Assembly: GCA_003339415.1 (NCBI GenBank)
Contig: PDHQ01000043.1
Location: forward strand, 78,286 to 142,285
Direction of reading: 5' to 3'
Length of the DNA: 64,000 nucleotides
Source of the DNA: Ophiocordyceps camponoti-saundersi (nom. inval.)
Taxonomy: Eukaryota > Ascomycota > Sordariomycetes > Hypocreales > Ophiocordycipitaceae
Part shown: positions 1 through 12,243 of the stretch, piece after piece
How positions within the stretch are numbered: position 1 is the first letter of the stretch
Layout: every line of letters begins with the position of its first letter
Translations under genes and position numbers: made by a program
Notes under the pieces: model-generated
Seen by the model: the letters and a program-made list of their open reading frames with translations, nothing else
Database searches by the model: none
What the model was told of the DNA's origin: nothing

Positions 1-26
1 GGGGGGTGGGGGGGCGGGGGGGGGGT

Positions 27-58
<32 letters not shown>
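1..58. repeat. Poly-G tract at window start
   Basis: Nearly pure G on the plus strand with a few T and C interruptions. Two more long G tracts occur near 33.6 kb and 40.05 kb, one of them beside a gap. It could be a real G tract or a sequencing or assembly edge; the sequence alone does not decide. Any ORF through it (poly-glycine) is meaningless. Confidence 0.9.
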
Positions 59-59
<1 letters not shown>

Positions 60-3000
60 AAGCCGTGAAGAAAAACGTGTTTCTGGGTTTCCCCCCGAAC
101 GCTTTGCACGACCTCGAAAAAGCCGTCTCTCTCGTGTCTTGTCGAAAAAGAAAAAAAGGGAGGGAAAGAAGAAAAGGATGGCCCCGTACATCTTCATCCG
201 CTTCTTCATCATCTCCCTTTCCTCATCTCATCGACCTCTTTCTCAAATCTCACCAAGAATACAGAGACTTCATGCAGGCGGCGGACGGACGGCTCGGACA
301 CCCCGAAAGCCGATAGCTATACGAGCTTCTTCTCTCTTTCTCATTCTCTTGTAGCCAGTAGGGCTGAGGCATCCATCCATCCATCCGCCTTCAGCTTTTC
401 CTCACCACACCACACCACTTCCTTTCTTTCTTTCTTTCTTTCCCTTCCCCCACCACCACCACCATCTCTTTTTTTTATTTTTCCCGCTTCTCACTCAAGT
501 TTGACAAAAGTCCCGGCACCTGTGCCTTGCCTGCTCGCTAGCTTTTGTGTGCCAAGGATGGGAGAAAGAAACAGGATACAAGGAGGGGGGGAAGGGAAGG
601 ATCAAATGCACACATACCTCGGCTGCCGAGAGGTCACAGTCGGGATCGTGTCTGACGACAGAAGGCCGGAAGGCTCATCCTCCGGCATCTATGTAATGTA
701 CGTTGCAGCGCCGTATGCCGTTGGGCCTCTATTTTTATACCAGTTTTGTAGACTTGGCCAATGGTTGAATGAGATTCAGTGCCACCGATTGGCTCTCGTT
801 GACAGGAGTCAGCTTTACAAGGCCAACACGAAGATAGAGAAAAAATGAAGGGTGAATAATGGAAAGATTGCTACTCTCGTATGTGCGTGACATGATGGGC
901 GCAGCTTGCTGGCAGAGAGGGGGGGAGAGAGGGAGAGATAGATAGAGAAAGAGATGCGCTGGCAAGATGTGTGTTTGCTTTTCCTTTCATCCGTTTCCCC
1001 CCCTTCCCTTCCCGCCAGCGCAAGGGAAACAAGAGGGGCTGAAAAGCTTGAGTGGGATGAGAAGGGGGGGGGAAGAAGAGCGACGAGGGGGGGGGTCTTC
1101 ATCGTCGATCGATAGGTAGGCAGCCCCATCTTGGATTGGGCTACCGGCTCGGATTGCCGCGCAGACGGGATGGCTTCTACAACGTAAAGAAAGAGACTGC
1201 ATCGAGCTTAGGCAGATGAAACGGAAGACGGGAATCTCGCGAGCCGGTTCGATCGATGAGTTGATATCAATCTCCCGCCATTGCAGCAGCGTGCCCTCCC
1301 ACACCTCACCTTCATACCTACATATGTATGTATGTATGTACACTACGGAGTCCAATACACTGCACTGCATTACATGACACAATCACAACGGCTTGCTTTC
1401 GCCCGCTGACCTTTTTTCTTCTTCCGCCCCTCCGTCCGTCCGTCCGACCAGTGAGCGGAGCGCTGAGGTCGACGGCCGGGGGGGGGTGGGGGGGGGACCG
1501 ACTGCACTGACACGAACGTGGGGTTTTGGAGGCGGGGCTGAGCGTCGCCGAACCCCCGTTCTTCTCCCGAACCTACCCCGTTACCGTGTCCGGGCTTGGA
1601 TCTGGGATGAATGAATGACGAGGGAGATTGAAAGCTTGGCGGGAGGGGGATGGCTTAGCTATTCTTTCACCTGCGGTCACTTCCTCGTCGATTGCAACTC
1701 ATCACCTCCAGCCTCACGATTGAAGAGGATAGTTTCTCAGTATAATGTTTTCTTCCTCGCCTGCATCGACTCCCTCAAATCATCTACATACATACATACA
1801 CCATCTATCCCCCCTCGTGAATCTTCTCGTCCAACCACTCACCCACTCCCTCCCACACACACCTCTAAGAACGGTCATCGTGTGCAGCTCGGGCACCATC
1901 ATCAGCCAAATCACCGCTGCCGTCATACCAAGATGCCGTTTTCCCCCCCACCACCCCTTTTTTGTTTTGATGCTGCGTGACCGAGTCTGCATCACCAGAG
2001 AGATAGAGAGAGAAAAATTGACAAGGAAGGGGAAAACAGAGGAGAAGGAGAAGAAAAAACATGGAGGTCGGTCGGCGCCGATTCCGGCCATGGAGAATGG
2101 GCTGTGTGCTATCAACCTGCCACCATACGGTTGACAGGCCCAATTCTCCGGCTTCATCGTCGTCCGGTGCCCGGCTCCGGCGAGATTCATCATCCCGCGT
2201 TGCCCCGATTACTACATTCTTCGTACCCGGTCATTCGGAATCGTGTCTGAGCTCTTTACGACTGAGACAACGAGCGAATTTTCTTACCGAACATCTCTAT
2301 CCAAAGCCACCATGGAATCATCTTCCTCTCCCCCTCCGGACCGTGGTGCTTTCCAGATTGCTCACCCCCCCCCCCCGTTATCGGCTTATTCCCCCCCCCT
2401 GGTCTTCTCATCCGCCTCATATCCGTCAAGTCGCGCCCGACGGCCCTGTCTATAGTGTGGGGGAAAGAGGAAGAGAGAGAGAGAGAGTGACACCTAGGGA
2501 AGACGGCTGACAGCTGTGACAAGCCCAACCTTTTCCCCCCTTCCCGATAACCCTGATAGTTTCTCGATCTCATTTTTACAGCCGATGCTTCTTCTTTTTT
2601 TTACTGTCCTTCTTTTTTCCCCTCGTTAACAACCGGGGTAAAGGCGTGAGGGGGAAAATAAACAAGGATATCTATCATCGAGGCTGTGGTCGGTTTTACG
2701 GCAGCGTCTGTGTGTGACACGAGTCGAATTTGACAGGATGAAAGAGAGGGGAGGGAAAGAAAGGCGACACAAGGGGGAGGGGGCCGGTCGGAGTCACCAT
2801 CGGCCATTTGGCAAAGTCGCCCCATCAACCATGTCATCTGTCACAGCATCTTCTTTCTACATTCCCTTTCTTTTTTTCTTACCTTGAATGATTCGGTATG
2901 TCGGCCGATGAATCAGGAAATGCCGCCATCTGGCAAAAACCCCCTCCCCTGATGTTTTTTTGTTTCTTGTTTTCGTATAAGTTTGCCTTACTTGGATTCA

Positions 3001-5567
3001 AGGCCGGAATGGAATGAGATGGCCGGTGAAGAAAAAGGCGTTCGTTCGAGACCTCCTTCTCTTGCCGTCTTGGTTTTGATGAAACATTACCTTACTGCTC
3101 CTTATTGTTGTTGTTGTTGTTCTTCAAGGAAAAGACGATGCCCGTTCGGGGGCCAACGTTTGGCTCGTAACGTCACATAGATAGTTTCACCGCGCCTCGA
3201 TGATATAATTCTCCGTTGCCCTTCGGATTCGACTCGGTGATTTTGGAGAAGAGAATGAAGGGGAAGGGTTTCGAAATCACTCAGTTTCGTCTACGTACGT
3301 TCATACGTGCTAGGTATGTACGTGTGTAGGTAGGTTGGCATGTGTCTGCCGGTCCCGTGGAGGCGGCACGGACGTCGTCGCGAAAGAGCCCATGACCACC
3401 ACCACCACCGACCCAGCCAGCAACTAGCGAACATGGAAAGAAAGGGGGGAAAAAGGAACAGGCCACATTCACTAACCACTGCCGTCAAGTCCGTCTGCCA
3501 GGGAGTAAATAGGATAGAGCACTTCGATGACGAAATGATGCATGATTCTACATGGACGGATGCCGTAGGTTTCCCGCCTCGTTCACACCCCCCTTCATCG
3601 ACTGACTGATTCATGACAAGTTAACTTGATGCTTTTATCCAATCCAGATGCGTGACTCGTCTCTGCCGTCCCCCATGTGGCCCCCCTTCCCCGTCTTGTC
3701 AGCCTGTTCTCGGTCGTTCCCCCAACCTTGGAAGCTCTTCTCTTTTTTCTGTTTTTTTTTTTAAAAAAATTCAACATGTTCGATTCGACGACGTCAGCAA
3801 GGGCCGGCCGTCAGGCTGACCGTCCCACATCGTATCGCGAGATGGAGGGGGGGGGTGGGTATCATGTATGGTCGAGTCCCCTTTCTTCAAGAGTATTAGT
3901 AGCAGCCGGCACTCAATTTACAGCAACATCTGTCGGTCCAACGGGAAGAGAAGAATAGGCGGGGGGGGCCTAGGAATGGGGTTGGGTCATATACAATACA
4001 TACATACAGTACATGTCGTACATGGCCCCTTTCCAGTCGGAGATGTTGCCCTTCTTCCTAGTATGTAAGATGGAGGATTACACAGAGCCATCCATCAGTG
4101 CTGTCCGAGACTTTCCATATTCGTTCCATTCAATTTACGTCTTTTCCTTTTTTTTTATAAAAATTCCTCTTGCAAATAGAATCGATGCAAAAATGATATT
4201 GACAAGCATCCAATACCTACCCAACTACCTTTCCTCAATCAGGTGGAGGGAGCGTGTGTGTATAAGTCGAAGCTGTGCCACCGCCACGCTGACCAGGAAA
4301 GGTCACCGATCGTGCGGCTGAGAATTTACACTTCTTTTTTTGAGTTCATTCGTTGTTTATTTCCTGTAACATCCCTAGAAAGAAAAAAAGTCCCTCTTCC
4401 GAATATTATGTAGCCTATTCCTACAGGCACAGCGTCGTAGCAACACGCCCCCCCCCCCCCCCTTCCGTTGAGTTGATAAACTTTGTCCGTTGCAGATCGA
4501 GATGGGTACTTTGCTGGTTCAAGCCTCTAAAGTCGTCGCATGTACAGCGCGGTACGATGTAACAGGTATATAAATACATGTCTCTTCCGGATGACGGTGG
4601 TGATAGCTCACCTCCGGCGATACCTCCGAGGCGGGAGCCGATGTCCGTTTTCCCAAGTCCCCGATATGTGGGGGGTGCTTCGGGCGCCGCGGGGCCGGAG
4701 CAGGGCCGGGAATATCCCCGTCCGGAGATGAGCCGGCCATCTACCCCTTCTTTATGCTTATCTGCGCTTGTTTCATTTTACGTTATTCCTCCACTCAACC
4801 TTGGATTGCCAAGTCTCGAGGCTAGCCGCGAACGGACAAAGGAATGTCTTCCCACCAGACAAAACAACAGACGCGAAATAGGACCCATCCCTTCTCGGCT
4901 CAAGACAATCTCTCATACAAGACTCAGGCATAAAAAACGACAGGTTACCTACCCTAGGCACTTGCCTTCCTGCTTGCTTATCTGCCACGCACCATCAATC
5001 GTCTCGTTCTAAAGGATCAATCAGTCAGCTATCACGTCCATGCTTCTCTCTTCCAAATCGACAGCTGACCGTGTTTGTGCAACGCCGGGAAAGGGGAGGG
5101 CACAGGGAGGGGACAGGCCGAGATGTCTTTGTCGCAAATGCATGCACGCAAATAAATCCGTAGGTTCTAGGCTTTTCTGTGGCTCTCATATGTTTGCGTC
5201 AAAACAAGGAAACCTCGTCGCCTGGCTGGATAACCGTAGTTGAGGCAATTCTCTCACGATCGAGACCTACGCCACCTGCAACTCCAAGCCGCTTACCCCG
5301 GGAATGAACAAATAACAATCCAGCGCGTGTCGCTCCATATTTCACTCCGGGGCCATCAGGATGAAGCGCCTTCGTACGTGTGTGAGAGCGCAGTATGCAA
5401 TGCATTCTCATCTTCATTCCCCTCATCTAAAAGTGGTCAAGGGGGGCAAGACGATTCCTTTTAAAAAGTAATATCGACAAGAAGAATCGCCATCAAAGGT
5501 ATCTGATACGAGGCTCATGCAGGCCAATCCCAACGCCAGTTTGTCAAGCCCTCTCTTCCTCATCATC
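59..5567. other. Gene-free intergenic region, 5.5 kb
   Basis: I find no ORF with a recognisable domain, no plausible exon chain and no tRNA B-box. The DNA is rich in strand-biased purine and pyrimidine runs and simple repeats: (CATC)n near 372-388, (TTTC)n near 421-443, TATG repeats near 1324-1340 and poly-C near 2364-2375 and 4450-4462. Composition is unlike the RIP island further right, so this is not a decayed transposon. It resembles the long upstream regions and leaders of fungal developmental regulators, possibly of a gene to the left of the window. It lies downstream of the glutamine synthetase gene. Confidence 0.7.
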
Positions 5568-6983
5568 CTAAGGCTTGCCGAAAATAGACGTCATAAGAAC
5601 CTTAGTAACGCGATAGGGGTCCGCGTTGGACGCTGGGCGTCGATCCTCAAAGTATCCGCATCCTTTCGCAGCCGTCTCGCGGGGGATGCGGATCGACGTG
5701 CCGCGGTTAGCAACACCATAGGTGAACTTCTCGATGGAGCCCGTCTCGTGGAGACCGGTGAGGCGCTGGTCGTTATCCTCGCCGTATTCCTTGATGCAAT
5801 CCATGTGATGAGGCTCTAGCTTCTTGAGTGCTTCCTCAATATACTTCATGCCACCCTCGGCACGCATCTCCTTGGTCGAGAAGTTGGAATGCAGGCCGGC
5901 ACCGTTCCAATCGCCGCGGATTGGCTTCGGGTGCCACGACACCTTAACGCCGAAATCTTCGGCCACACGGGCCAGGAAGAATCTGGCAATCCACAGGTGA
6001 TCCCCCACTGTAGTCTGACGTCAGTAACGGGCTCCTCGAGCTGGCGGGGTAGCAAGCGATGCGCACTTTCGATGCCTTCACAGGGGCCGACCTGGAACTC
6101 CCATTGGCCAGGCATGACCTCAGCGTTCGTTCCCGATATCTTGACGCCGGCATCTAATTGTAACCGGTCAGCAGGCAAAGCATGGTGACGCCAACATGTC
6201 CGAGCGACGTACACAAACAGGCCTTGTAATGAGACTCAACGACGTCGCGCATGACGACCTTGCCACTACCGACACCACAGTAGTATGGACCTTGGCTGAA
6301 GGAGGGAGGTCAGCACGTGGAGCTAATGCGAGACGAAGATGCGGCTTACGGGGCAGGGTATCCGTTGGAGGGCCAGCCGTAGGGCCGGTCGTCGTGGCCG
6401 AGGAATGTGTATTCTTGCTCGAGACCGAACCAAGGAACATGGCTGGCGTTGGCCTTCATGATCTTATCGCACTCGTGGCGATAGTTGTACTTGTTGGGCG
6501 TTCCGTCGGCGTTCCAGCATTCTGTGAGGACGATAATGTTGGGCTCGCCGCGGAAAGGGTCGGGGAAGACGGCGCAAGGGCGAATGTAAACGTCGGAGTT
6601 TCCGCCGGGAGCCTGATTGGTAGAGGAGCCGTCGAAGTTCCAGATTGGAAGATCCTCAGGCTTGTAGGTCTTGTCGGGAAGCGTCTGTGGGAACGGGTCA
6701 GTTGGAATATGAATGGAGCGACGGCCGGGGAAGACACTCACCCGTGACTTAGAGCGGACCTCGCCGTTGGCATCGATCCAGACGTATTCGGCCATGATGG
6801 AGCCCTTTTGATCGAGCTTCATGTATTTGTTGACCTGGGGCCGTCAGAATCGAGTGATCAGCATAAGGCGAACAGAGAGATGGCATACCGTCTCCGTCCG
6901 CGAGGAGAGAACTTCCCGACTAGCCTGCGAGTGATGCATGTTAGCGATAGTGTGGGAAGAGACGAACAAGAGTTCCTCACCAT
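5568..6983 (-). CDS. gln1: Glutamine synthetase (eukaryotic GSII type)
   Basis: Makes glutamine from glutamate, ammonium and ATP; the central nitrogen-assimilation enzyme, cytosolic. I read seven exons: 6983-6981, 6924-6889, 6834-6742, 6684-6350, 6295-6213, 6153-6067 and 6007-5568, giving 358 residues, the usual fungal length. All introns are 54-59 nt with GT...AG ends. Visible family motifs are [12 protein letters not shown] near residue 60, [10 protein letters not shown], the YYCGVGSGK loop, [17 protein letters not shown], and [12 protein letters not shown] with the following [22 protein letters not shown] region. The start was chosen because splicing gives [24 protein letters not shown], which matches the family N-terminus. 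The oddity is that coding exon 1 is only the ATG, immediately followed by GTGAGG. Confidence 0.96.
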
Positions 6984-8881
6984 GGTTTCGGTTGTGAGGG
7001 TAGAGGTGATAGGAGTGGTGGATAGTGAGGGGAAGAGGGCAAAAACTGATAGATGATGGTACTGGGTTTGGGGGAGTAGAAAGGAAGTTGAACAGGAATC
7101 ATGCGGCCGGGGCTTGGAGGGTTTTATGCCATGCGCAGTGAGGGAGAGAGCACGCCCTGGTAGGGCGGTACGGTACCGATAAGAAAGACAGGCTATTTTT
7201 TGCCCCGGAGGGGGGGGAGGGGGGCAAGTGGATAAGTGGATCCCTTAGCGGGGCGCAGCTTCTGAAAAAAAAAGGAGGTTTGATACGTATTTAAGCAGTA
7301 CGTACCTGCATCTTTGTATCGTGTATCACCGCATCAGCAGGGCACGTGCCTGGAAGTGGAACTGACCGCCGTCGGGTCTTGTTTACCTCGATGGACGGAC
7401 GAGCAACGGGCGCTTCGCTTCTTTCAGACGCGCGTCATGTCCCGGTTTCACGACGACCACCGCCGGTCTCGGCATCGGGTATCCACGGGGGGTTGCGAGA
7501 CCCGGGGAATTATCGCTCGTGATCAATAGGTACTTGGCTGCCCAAGTGTCTACAACGGCCACCTGCGGTCTGTACCTACTATCTACCATATGCATACCTC
7601 AAGGATACTATCTCCAAACATGCATCCATAGAGGTACCTACAAATACGATACAAGACATGCCAACCACTCAACGTCTCAGGGCGCAAAAGCAGGCAAGTC
7701 TGTAAAAGGGGACTGTCCGAAATGTATGCATATATGCATATATATACGTACATACATACGCCCTTGTACCTGCATACATACATGCATATAGAGATATGCA
7801 CGAAGACATGCAGCTTATACGGAGATATATATGAATATAACCAGTATTTATAAGTGCATGTCTTGTATCCGTACATACCTACGTCCGTATGAATGTACGC
7901 CCTTTCGTCCGCGACACTTGGCATTGTCTACCTTCGTCGGAAAGCGCAACTGTCGACTTCCGCTTGTCGCTTGTTTGATCCTTCAAGTTCTTGCTTCTTA
8001 GCAACCTTTTGGTGAATCCATGCATCTCTCTACGGATACCAGCCTACTAACTAGGACATGCCTCCTTCTCTAAATACGGTAGGCAGAGGTTTGGCCTTAT
8101 CGCCGAGCTCTGATTGGACACGTTACTAAACAATATCTTGACCTGATTCCTCTTCGGCCTTGGCTCATCCTCTGCTGCAGCTTCCAGTCAAGCCGAAGTT
8201 ACAAGCCTAGACGTGACGGACTGCGCTACTACCCGTCACATGCGCAACATGCAAACACATATGTATATATGAACATAAGGTAGGACAATACGGATTATAT
8301 ACCTAGGTAAATGTGCATATGCGCATACATGCCTTCTCATATATTGCATGCTACCTAGGTAGGTAGTTATTACGAATATTCGTATGTACATATGTACATA
8401 CACGATACGGACAAGACGGTCAACATGCTGTATCCGCAAGTGCTGCAACGCTGTAGCTTGGCCAGGTTACCCAATCGCACTCAATCACTGCTTGTAATAT
8501 GCATCTTCTGATTCGTACCGTACCATCACCTTTCGGCACTTAACCCGTCCATCCTTGGCCTATTTTTGGCCGGTGGCTGAACATGCGGCATCGGATGACG
8601 TGAGCCGAGACCACCACTCGCGCGTAAGCCACCGCCCTGATTGGTCACCTCTGACCCGCTTCGGCGGCGCCGGCGAAAGGCCGGGACCGGAAGCGTCCGT
8701 CACCGGTCTGTTTTTCACGACCTACCAACGTCGGCCGCCTCCGCCCGCAGTGGCCGTGCGCATTCGGGCACGACTACATACACAGATGCATGCACTGCAA
8801 ACTGCAACATTGCAGAAACATGCACGTGCAGGATCTTGAATTTCTCATTTCTTTCTGCCCATCGTTCTTCATCTTCCTCGC
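6984..8881. other. Intergenic: gln1 promoter and TMEM19-gene 3' side
   Basis: About 1.9 kb with no supported gene. The gln1-proximal part holds the paired GATAAG sites and a purine-rich run near 7210. From about 7570 to 8450 it is full of TATG/CATA microsatellite and small palindromes such as GCATATATGC, typical of fungal intergenic DNA. All ORFs here consist of these repeats. Confidence 0.65.
7178..7236 (+). promoter_or_regulatory. Paired GATAAG sites upstream of glutamine synthetase
   Basis: GATAAG occurs at 7178-7183 and 7231-7236, about 195 and 250 bp upstream of the minus-strand start codon. GATA factors of the AreA/NIT2 type bind paired HGATAR sites and control nitrogen genes including glutamine synthetase in related fungi. 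The binding role here is inference from motif and position. Confidence 0.45.
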
Positions 8882-10162
8882 TCAAAGTCTCATCATATTT
8901 TCAACCCCCAAACCCCAGTACCAGCTGGCCAGCGCCATGCCGCCGATGCTCATGGTCGAGGCCATGAGGAAGTTGACATCGTTGTTGTCCAGCAGGTCAA
9001 GCCCGCTCTCCACAATCCGCGACGGCCCGTCGTCCCCGAAGCTTCCTCTGCGGTGCTTGTCTTCGTTTTCGTGCGTCTTCATCGGGTCGAGCTCGTCGTC
9101 CACGGCAGACTCAGATGCCCCATCCATCTTCTCATGACGCCCACTGAGCGCCGCGTCCTTGGCCTCGGCGCGCTTTACCGAGCCTCCGGCAGCCCTCCCT
9201 GAGCTCGCGGAAACCAAGACGCGATTGCCACCGTCGCCTTCGACAATCTTACCTGACCTAACATCTCTGACGGATCGCTGCAAGAGTCCGCCCAAGACGC
9301 TATCGAGTAGGCTCCCCAGGGCTCCCCAGATGATGAGGGAGCCCATCAGAATCCTACGCTGGCCCACTGTCCACGGCACGCCGCCTCCTGGCATCGCTGC
9401 CGTCTCGGGGGTGCACGTAGGCAGCAACAGCATCGCTACCATCACTATAATCGTGGAGCCGACGAGCCCGGCCACGAGTCCTTCGATGGTGACGCCCCCG
9501 TTTGTTCCTCTCGGCACTTTTCGCAACGTTAGGGATGTGATGAGCCGTGGCTGGGTGCGCGACAGGATGCCGAGTTCAGAGCTGAATGTGTCTGCCGTTA
9601 CCGCTGCGTAGTTGGCTATGATGCCGATCACGAGTACATCTCCACCCCATGAGAAGCACGTTGTGCCTTCCGGGTCGCGTGCGTCGGCGCTGGCGAATGC
9701 GAATTGCCTTGACCGGAGTTGGTAGGCATGCATTAGGCAGAGGATCGACGCCATGAGAGAGTTCGCGAAAACTATTCACTACTCGTCAGCTGCTGCCAAG
9801 GCATCCTTCAAGTGTTGGTATCAAGCTGAAGGTACCTTGAACATGGGTCCGCGGCCCTTCCCCTCCAGAGCTACCGTTGGAGTGCTGGGTCAAGGTAGCC
9901 TTGACATTTTCCTTGATCTTTCAGGCAGAAGACACTGTTAGACACACTGAAAGGTTTGAATGGTGCATTCACCTACATGCGTCACCCGCGTCCCGGCGAA
10001 GAAGAAGACGACGAGGAGAAGAAAGGGCAAGTTCCAAGGATGGTATGCGTGGGCGATCGCCGTCAGGACCGCCGCGAAGATACCGGCGGGCGTAAGCGAT
10101 TTTCGCTGCCGAGCTCGCAAGACGAGCACAGCCGTCAACACAACTGCCAAAATGAGATTCAT
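8882..10162 (-). CDS. TMEM19/DUF92 family integral membrane protein
   Basis: Three exons (10162-9977, 9917-9836, 9771-8882) give 385 residues. The start at MNLILAVVLTAVLVL begins directly with a membrane segment and fits the family better than an upstream ATG at 10273. Motifs of DUF92 are clear: SLTPAGIFAAVLTAIAHA, GGEGPRTHVQ, then ANYAAVTADTFSSELG and VPRGTNGGVTIEGL in the second exon pair, followed by two more hydrophobic segments and a final C-terminal one. A polar, low-complexity insert of about 90 residues lies between the last two membrane segments. Plant VTE6 of this family phosphorylates phytyl-phosphate; the fungal role is unknown, so I assign only the family. Membrane location is predicted from hydrophobicity. 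Confidence 0.88.
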
Positions 10163-10440
10163 GGCAGCGACGGGAAGAAAAAAGCAATTCGTGAGTTGTT
10201 GTCGATGCGTGGCCGGAGGGTCTTGAGCAACGGCGGGGGAAGCTAGGCACGTCGACTTTGACGTAATGCCCATCTCCCAGATCAGGTAGGAAGATACCTA
10301 GAAAATGGTGCTCTGAGCCGCAGTTCTGCCGACCGCTCTTATCGATATGGATTCGCCAGCATCAGGGTTTTCCCACACCTTCCGGCTGATTATCCATCAT
10401 CACGTTAAAAGGCCAACTAGCTCATGACAGGAAACACACG

Positions 10441-11379
10441 ATGGCACCGACCGAGGCGATCAGCGAAGGTTATGCAATCCTTCCCATTCGTATGCCCCCC
10501 CTTCCTTCCTATTCCAAGACTACTATCCACCAAATACGAGTACGGCGAAATGCGCCCAAGACGCCTACGCCAGACGATTCTCGCAGCCTTTTCTTGAAAA
10601 ATGTTCCTGTAGACAGCACAGAGCCTCACTTCAGGGCTGTATTCACCAGTCTCGTTGGCGTCGGTCGCTTCGAAAGCATTGCATTTGATGATGAGACGAG
10701 GGCGGCGCCTACGGCAGACCCAGCTCAAACTGCCACAGTAGCCGGGTTTGCACGAAAACGCAAGAGGATGGAATTCGAAGACGAAAATTCAAAACGAGAA
10801 GAAGCCGCACATCTACCGAGAATATGGACACGGCGGCTGCACAGATCGAGCGGTACGGCAGTAGTCTTACTGGTCGATGACAAGAGTGTTCGCGTGGTGC
10901 TCAAAGCAATTGCCAAGCTACAAAAGACCCGAAATTATCCAATCTGGGGCGACGGTCTAGCCGGCGACGTGCCCTGCCTGGGTGCGCCGTGGATCGCCAC
11001 ACATTTACAGCTGTGCCGCTGCGACAAGATCGACACGCAGAGGGCGGTGCACGCATTCTTCGACGACTTCAACCGTAAGGAAAAGGAAGCGGCGGAACTA
11101 GCAAAACAGCTGCGGAACGAACCGGACGAGGATGGCTTCATCACCGTTACCCGCGGTGGACGTGCGGCGCCGGCAAATCGGAACGAAGCCGAGAACGCAA
11201 AACAAAGGAGTCTACAAAAGGAAACCCAGAGAAAGTCTGAAACTCAAGGCTTCTATCGCTTCCAGCTCCGCGAACGGCGAAAGGAGGAACAGCTCGCCCT
11301 CTTGAAGCGTTTCGAGGAGGACAAACGAACGGTGGCAGCCATGCGGGAAAAGAAGGGAAAGTTCAAGCCAGAGCAGTGA
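10441..11379 (+). CDS. rrp7: Ribosomal RNA-processing protein 7 (Rrp7)
   Basis: Single-exon, 312 residues. Rrp7 belongs to the UTP-C/CURI group of the nucleolar small-subunit processome and is needed for 18S rRNA maturation. An N-terminal segment with SLFLKNVPVDSTEPHFRAVF looks like the RRM-like fold of the family. The C-terminal Rrp7 domain is diagnostic: DEDGFITVTRGGR, then a charged helix with QGFYRFQLRERRKEEQLALLKRF and a basic tail near residues 275-310. The middle has a short acidic/basic linker (RKRKRMEFEDE). The ATG at 10441 is the first in frame after a stop-rich upstream stretch, and no intron is needed. Confidence 0.93.
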   Translation: MAPTEAISEGYAILPIRMPPLPSYSKTTIHQIRVRRNAPKTPTPDDSRSLFLKNVPVDSTEPHFRAVFTSLVGVGRFESIAFDDETRAAPTADPAQTATVAGFARKRKRMEFEDENSKREEAAHLPRIWTRRLHRSSGTAVVLLVDDKSVRVVLKAIAKLQKTRNYPIWGDGLAGDVPCLGAPWIATHLQLCRCDKIDTQRAVHAFFDDFNRKEKEAAELAKQLRNEPDEDGFITVTRGGRAAPANRNEAENAKQRSLQKETQRKSETQGFYRFQLRERRKEEQLALLKRFEEDKRTVAAMREKKGKFKPEQ

Positions 11380-12243
11380 TCGTGAGGACCAAGTCGCTTC
11401 GTGCCAAACGGGATCCGCATCCCCTGGACCTTACTGAAGCTGCAGTGACCTGGACCAAATTCACAGCATACCTAAATCACGGTTGCGACGACTACTGGGC
11501 ATGCAATTTCCATGAAGCCATTTGTCGACAAACCGTTGGATGAACAAGGCGCAAGCTTCATTAGCCGTCACGTGTAAGTTGTATTTCATTCTCGAGTTGG
11601 AGTAATCATCTCTGTTCCCTTTTGAAGCCATCAATCATGATGACCGCCGCGGGGCCATCGAAGCCAATCATAAGGCAAATGCCGAAAAAAACCGCGTAAA
11701 TATATCTTCTCAAACGTGTCTGAAACGTGATGAACAACACCACTACGATGACCTGTACTAGACTCGTTGAAAGCACAAAAATAGCTGACCGGTGCATCAG
11801 GGTTCATGAATTACTCGTGGAGGAGTAGTTGTTGTCTTGACGGGATGGTCGAAGGAGGAGTGATTACATACAGAGAAAACAAAGCTTCATTTATATAGTA
11901 AACAGGTTCCCTCCAATACCAAATCTTCCAATGAAGACTCAAAGTTGCCCGTGCAACACTATCAGCATGCATACTCAATGCGATCAGGCCTTGCAATTCG
12001 TCCGTAAAACAGGGCTGCTTAGCATTGCAATGCCCAACGAGGAGGGGGCTTCAAATCATGCGAAGCTGAGTCAGCACAGAATGTTTACTCGGTGCCCGGC
12101 AACCAAAGTAAATATGTATGTATGTAGCACCTGCACTCAACCATCGCGGCTACAGACTTTTTCTTCCTGGTCACGGCAAAGAGACGCTTGGCGCGAGGAA
12201 GGGAAAGGCATCGAGGCATTCGATGCTAATCCCAGACGTCAGA
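11380..12243. other. Intergenic RRP7 3' side and NIP promoter
   Basis: About 860 bp. The only notable content is on the minus strand: a 63-codon ORF at 11606-11797 encoding two hydrophobic stretches and a second short ORF at 11811-11996. I cannot join them into a recognisable protein, so neither is called a gene. Confidence 0.55.

Noticed and set aside
1..5567. tRNA, 5S rRNA or CRISPR-like arrays in gene-free regions
   Set aside because: No B-box (GGTTCRANYCC), no cloverleaf and no spaced direct repeats were found; GGTTCGATCG near 1247 does not fit a B-box.
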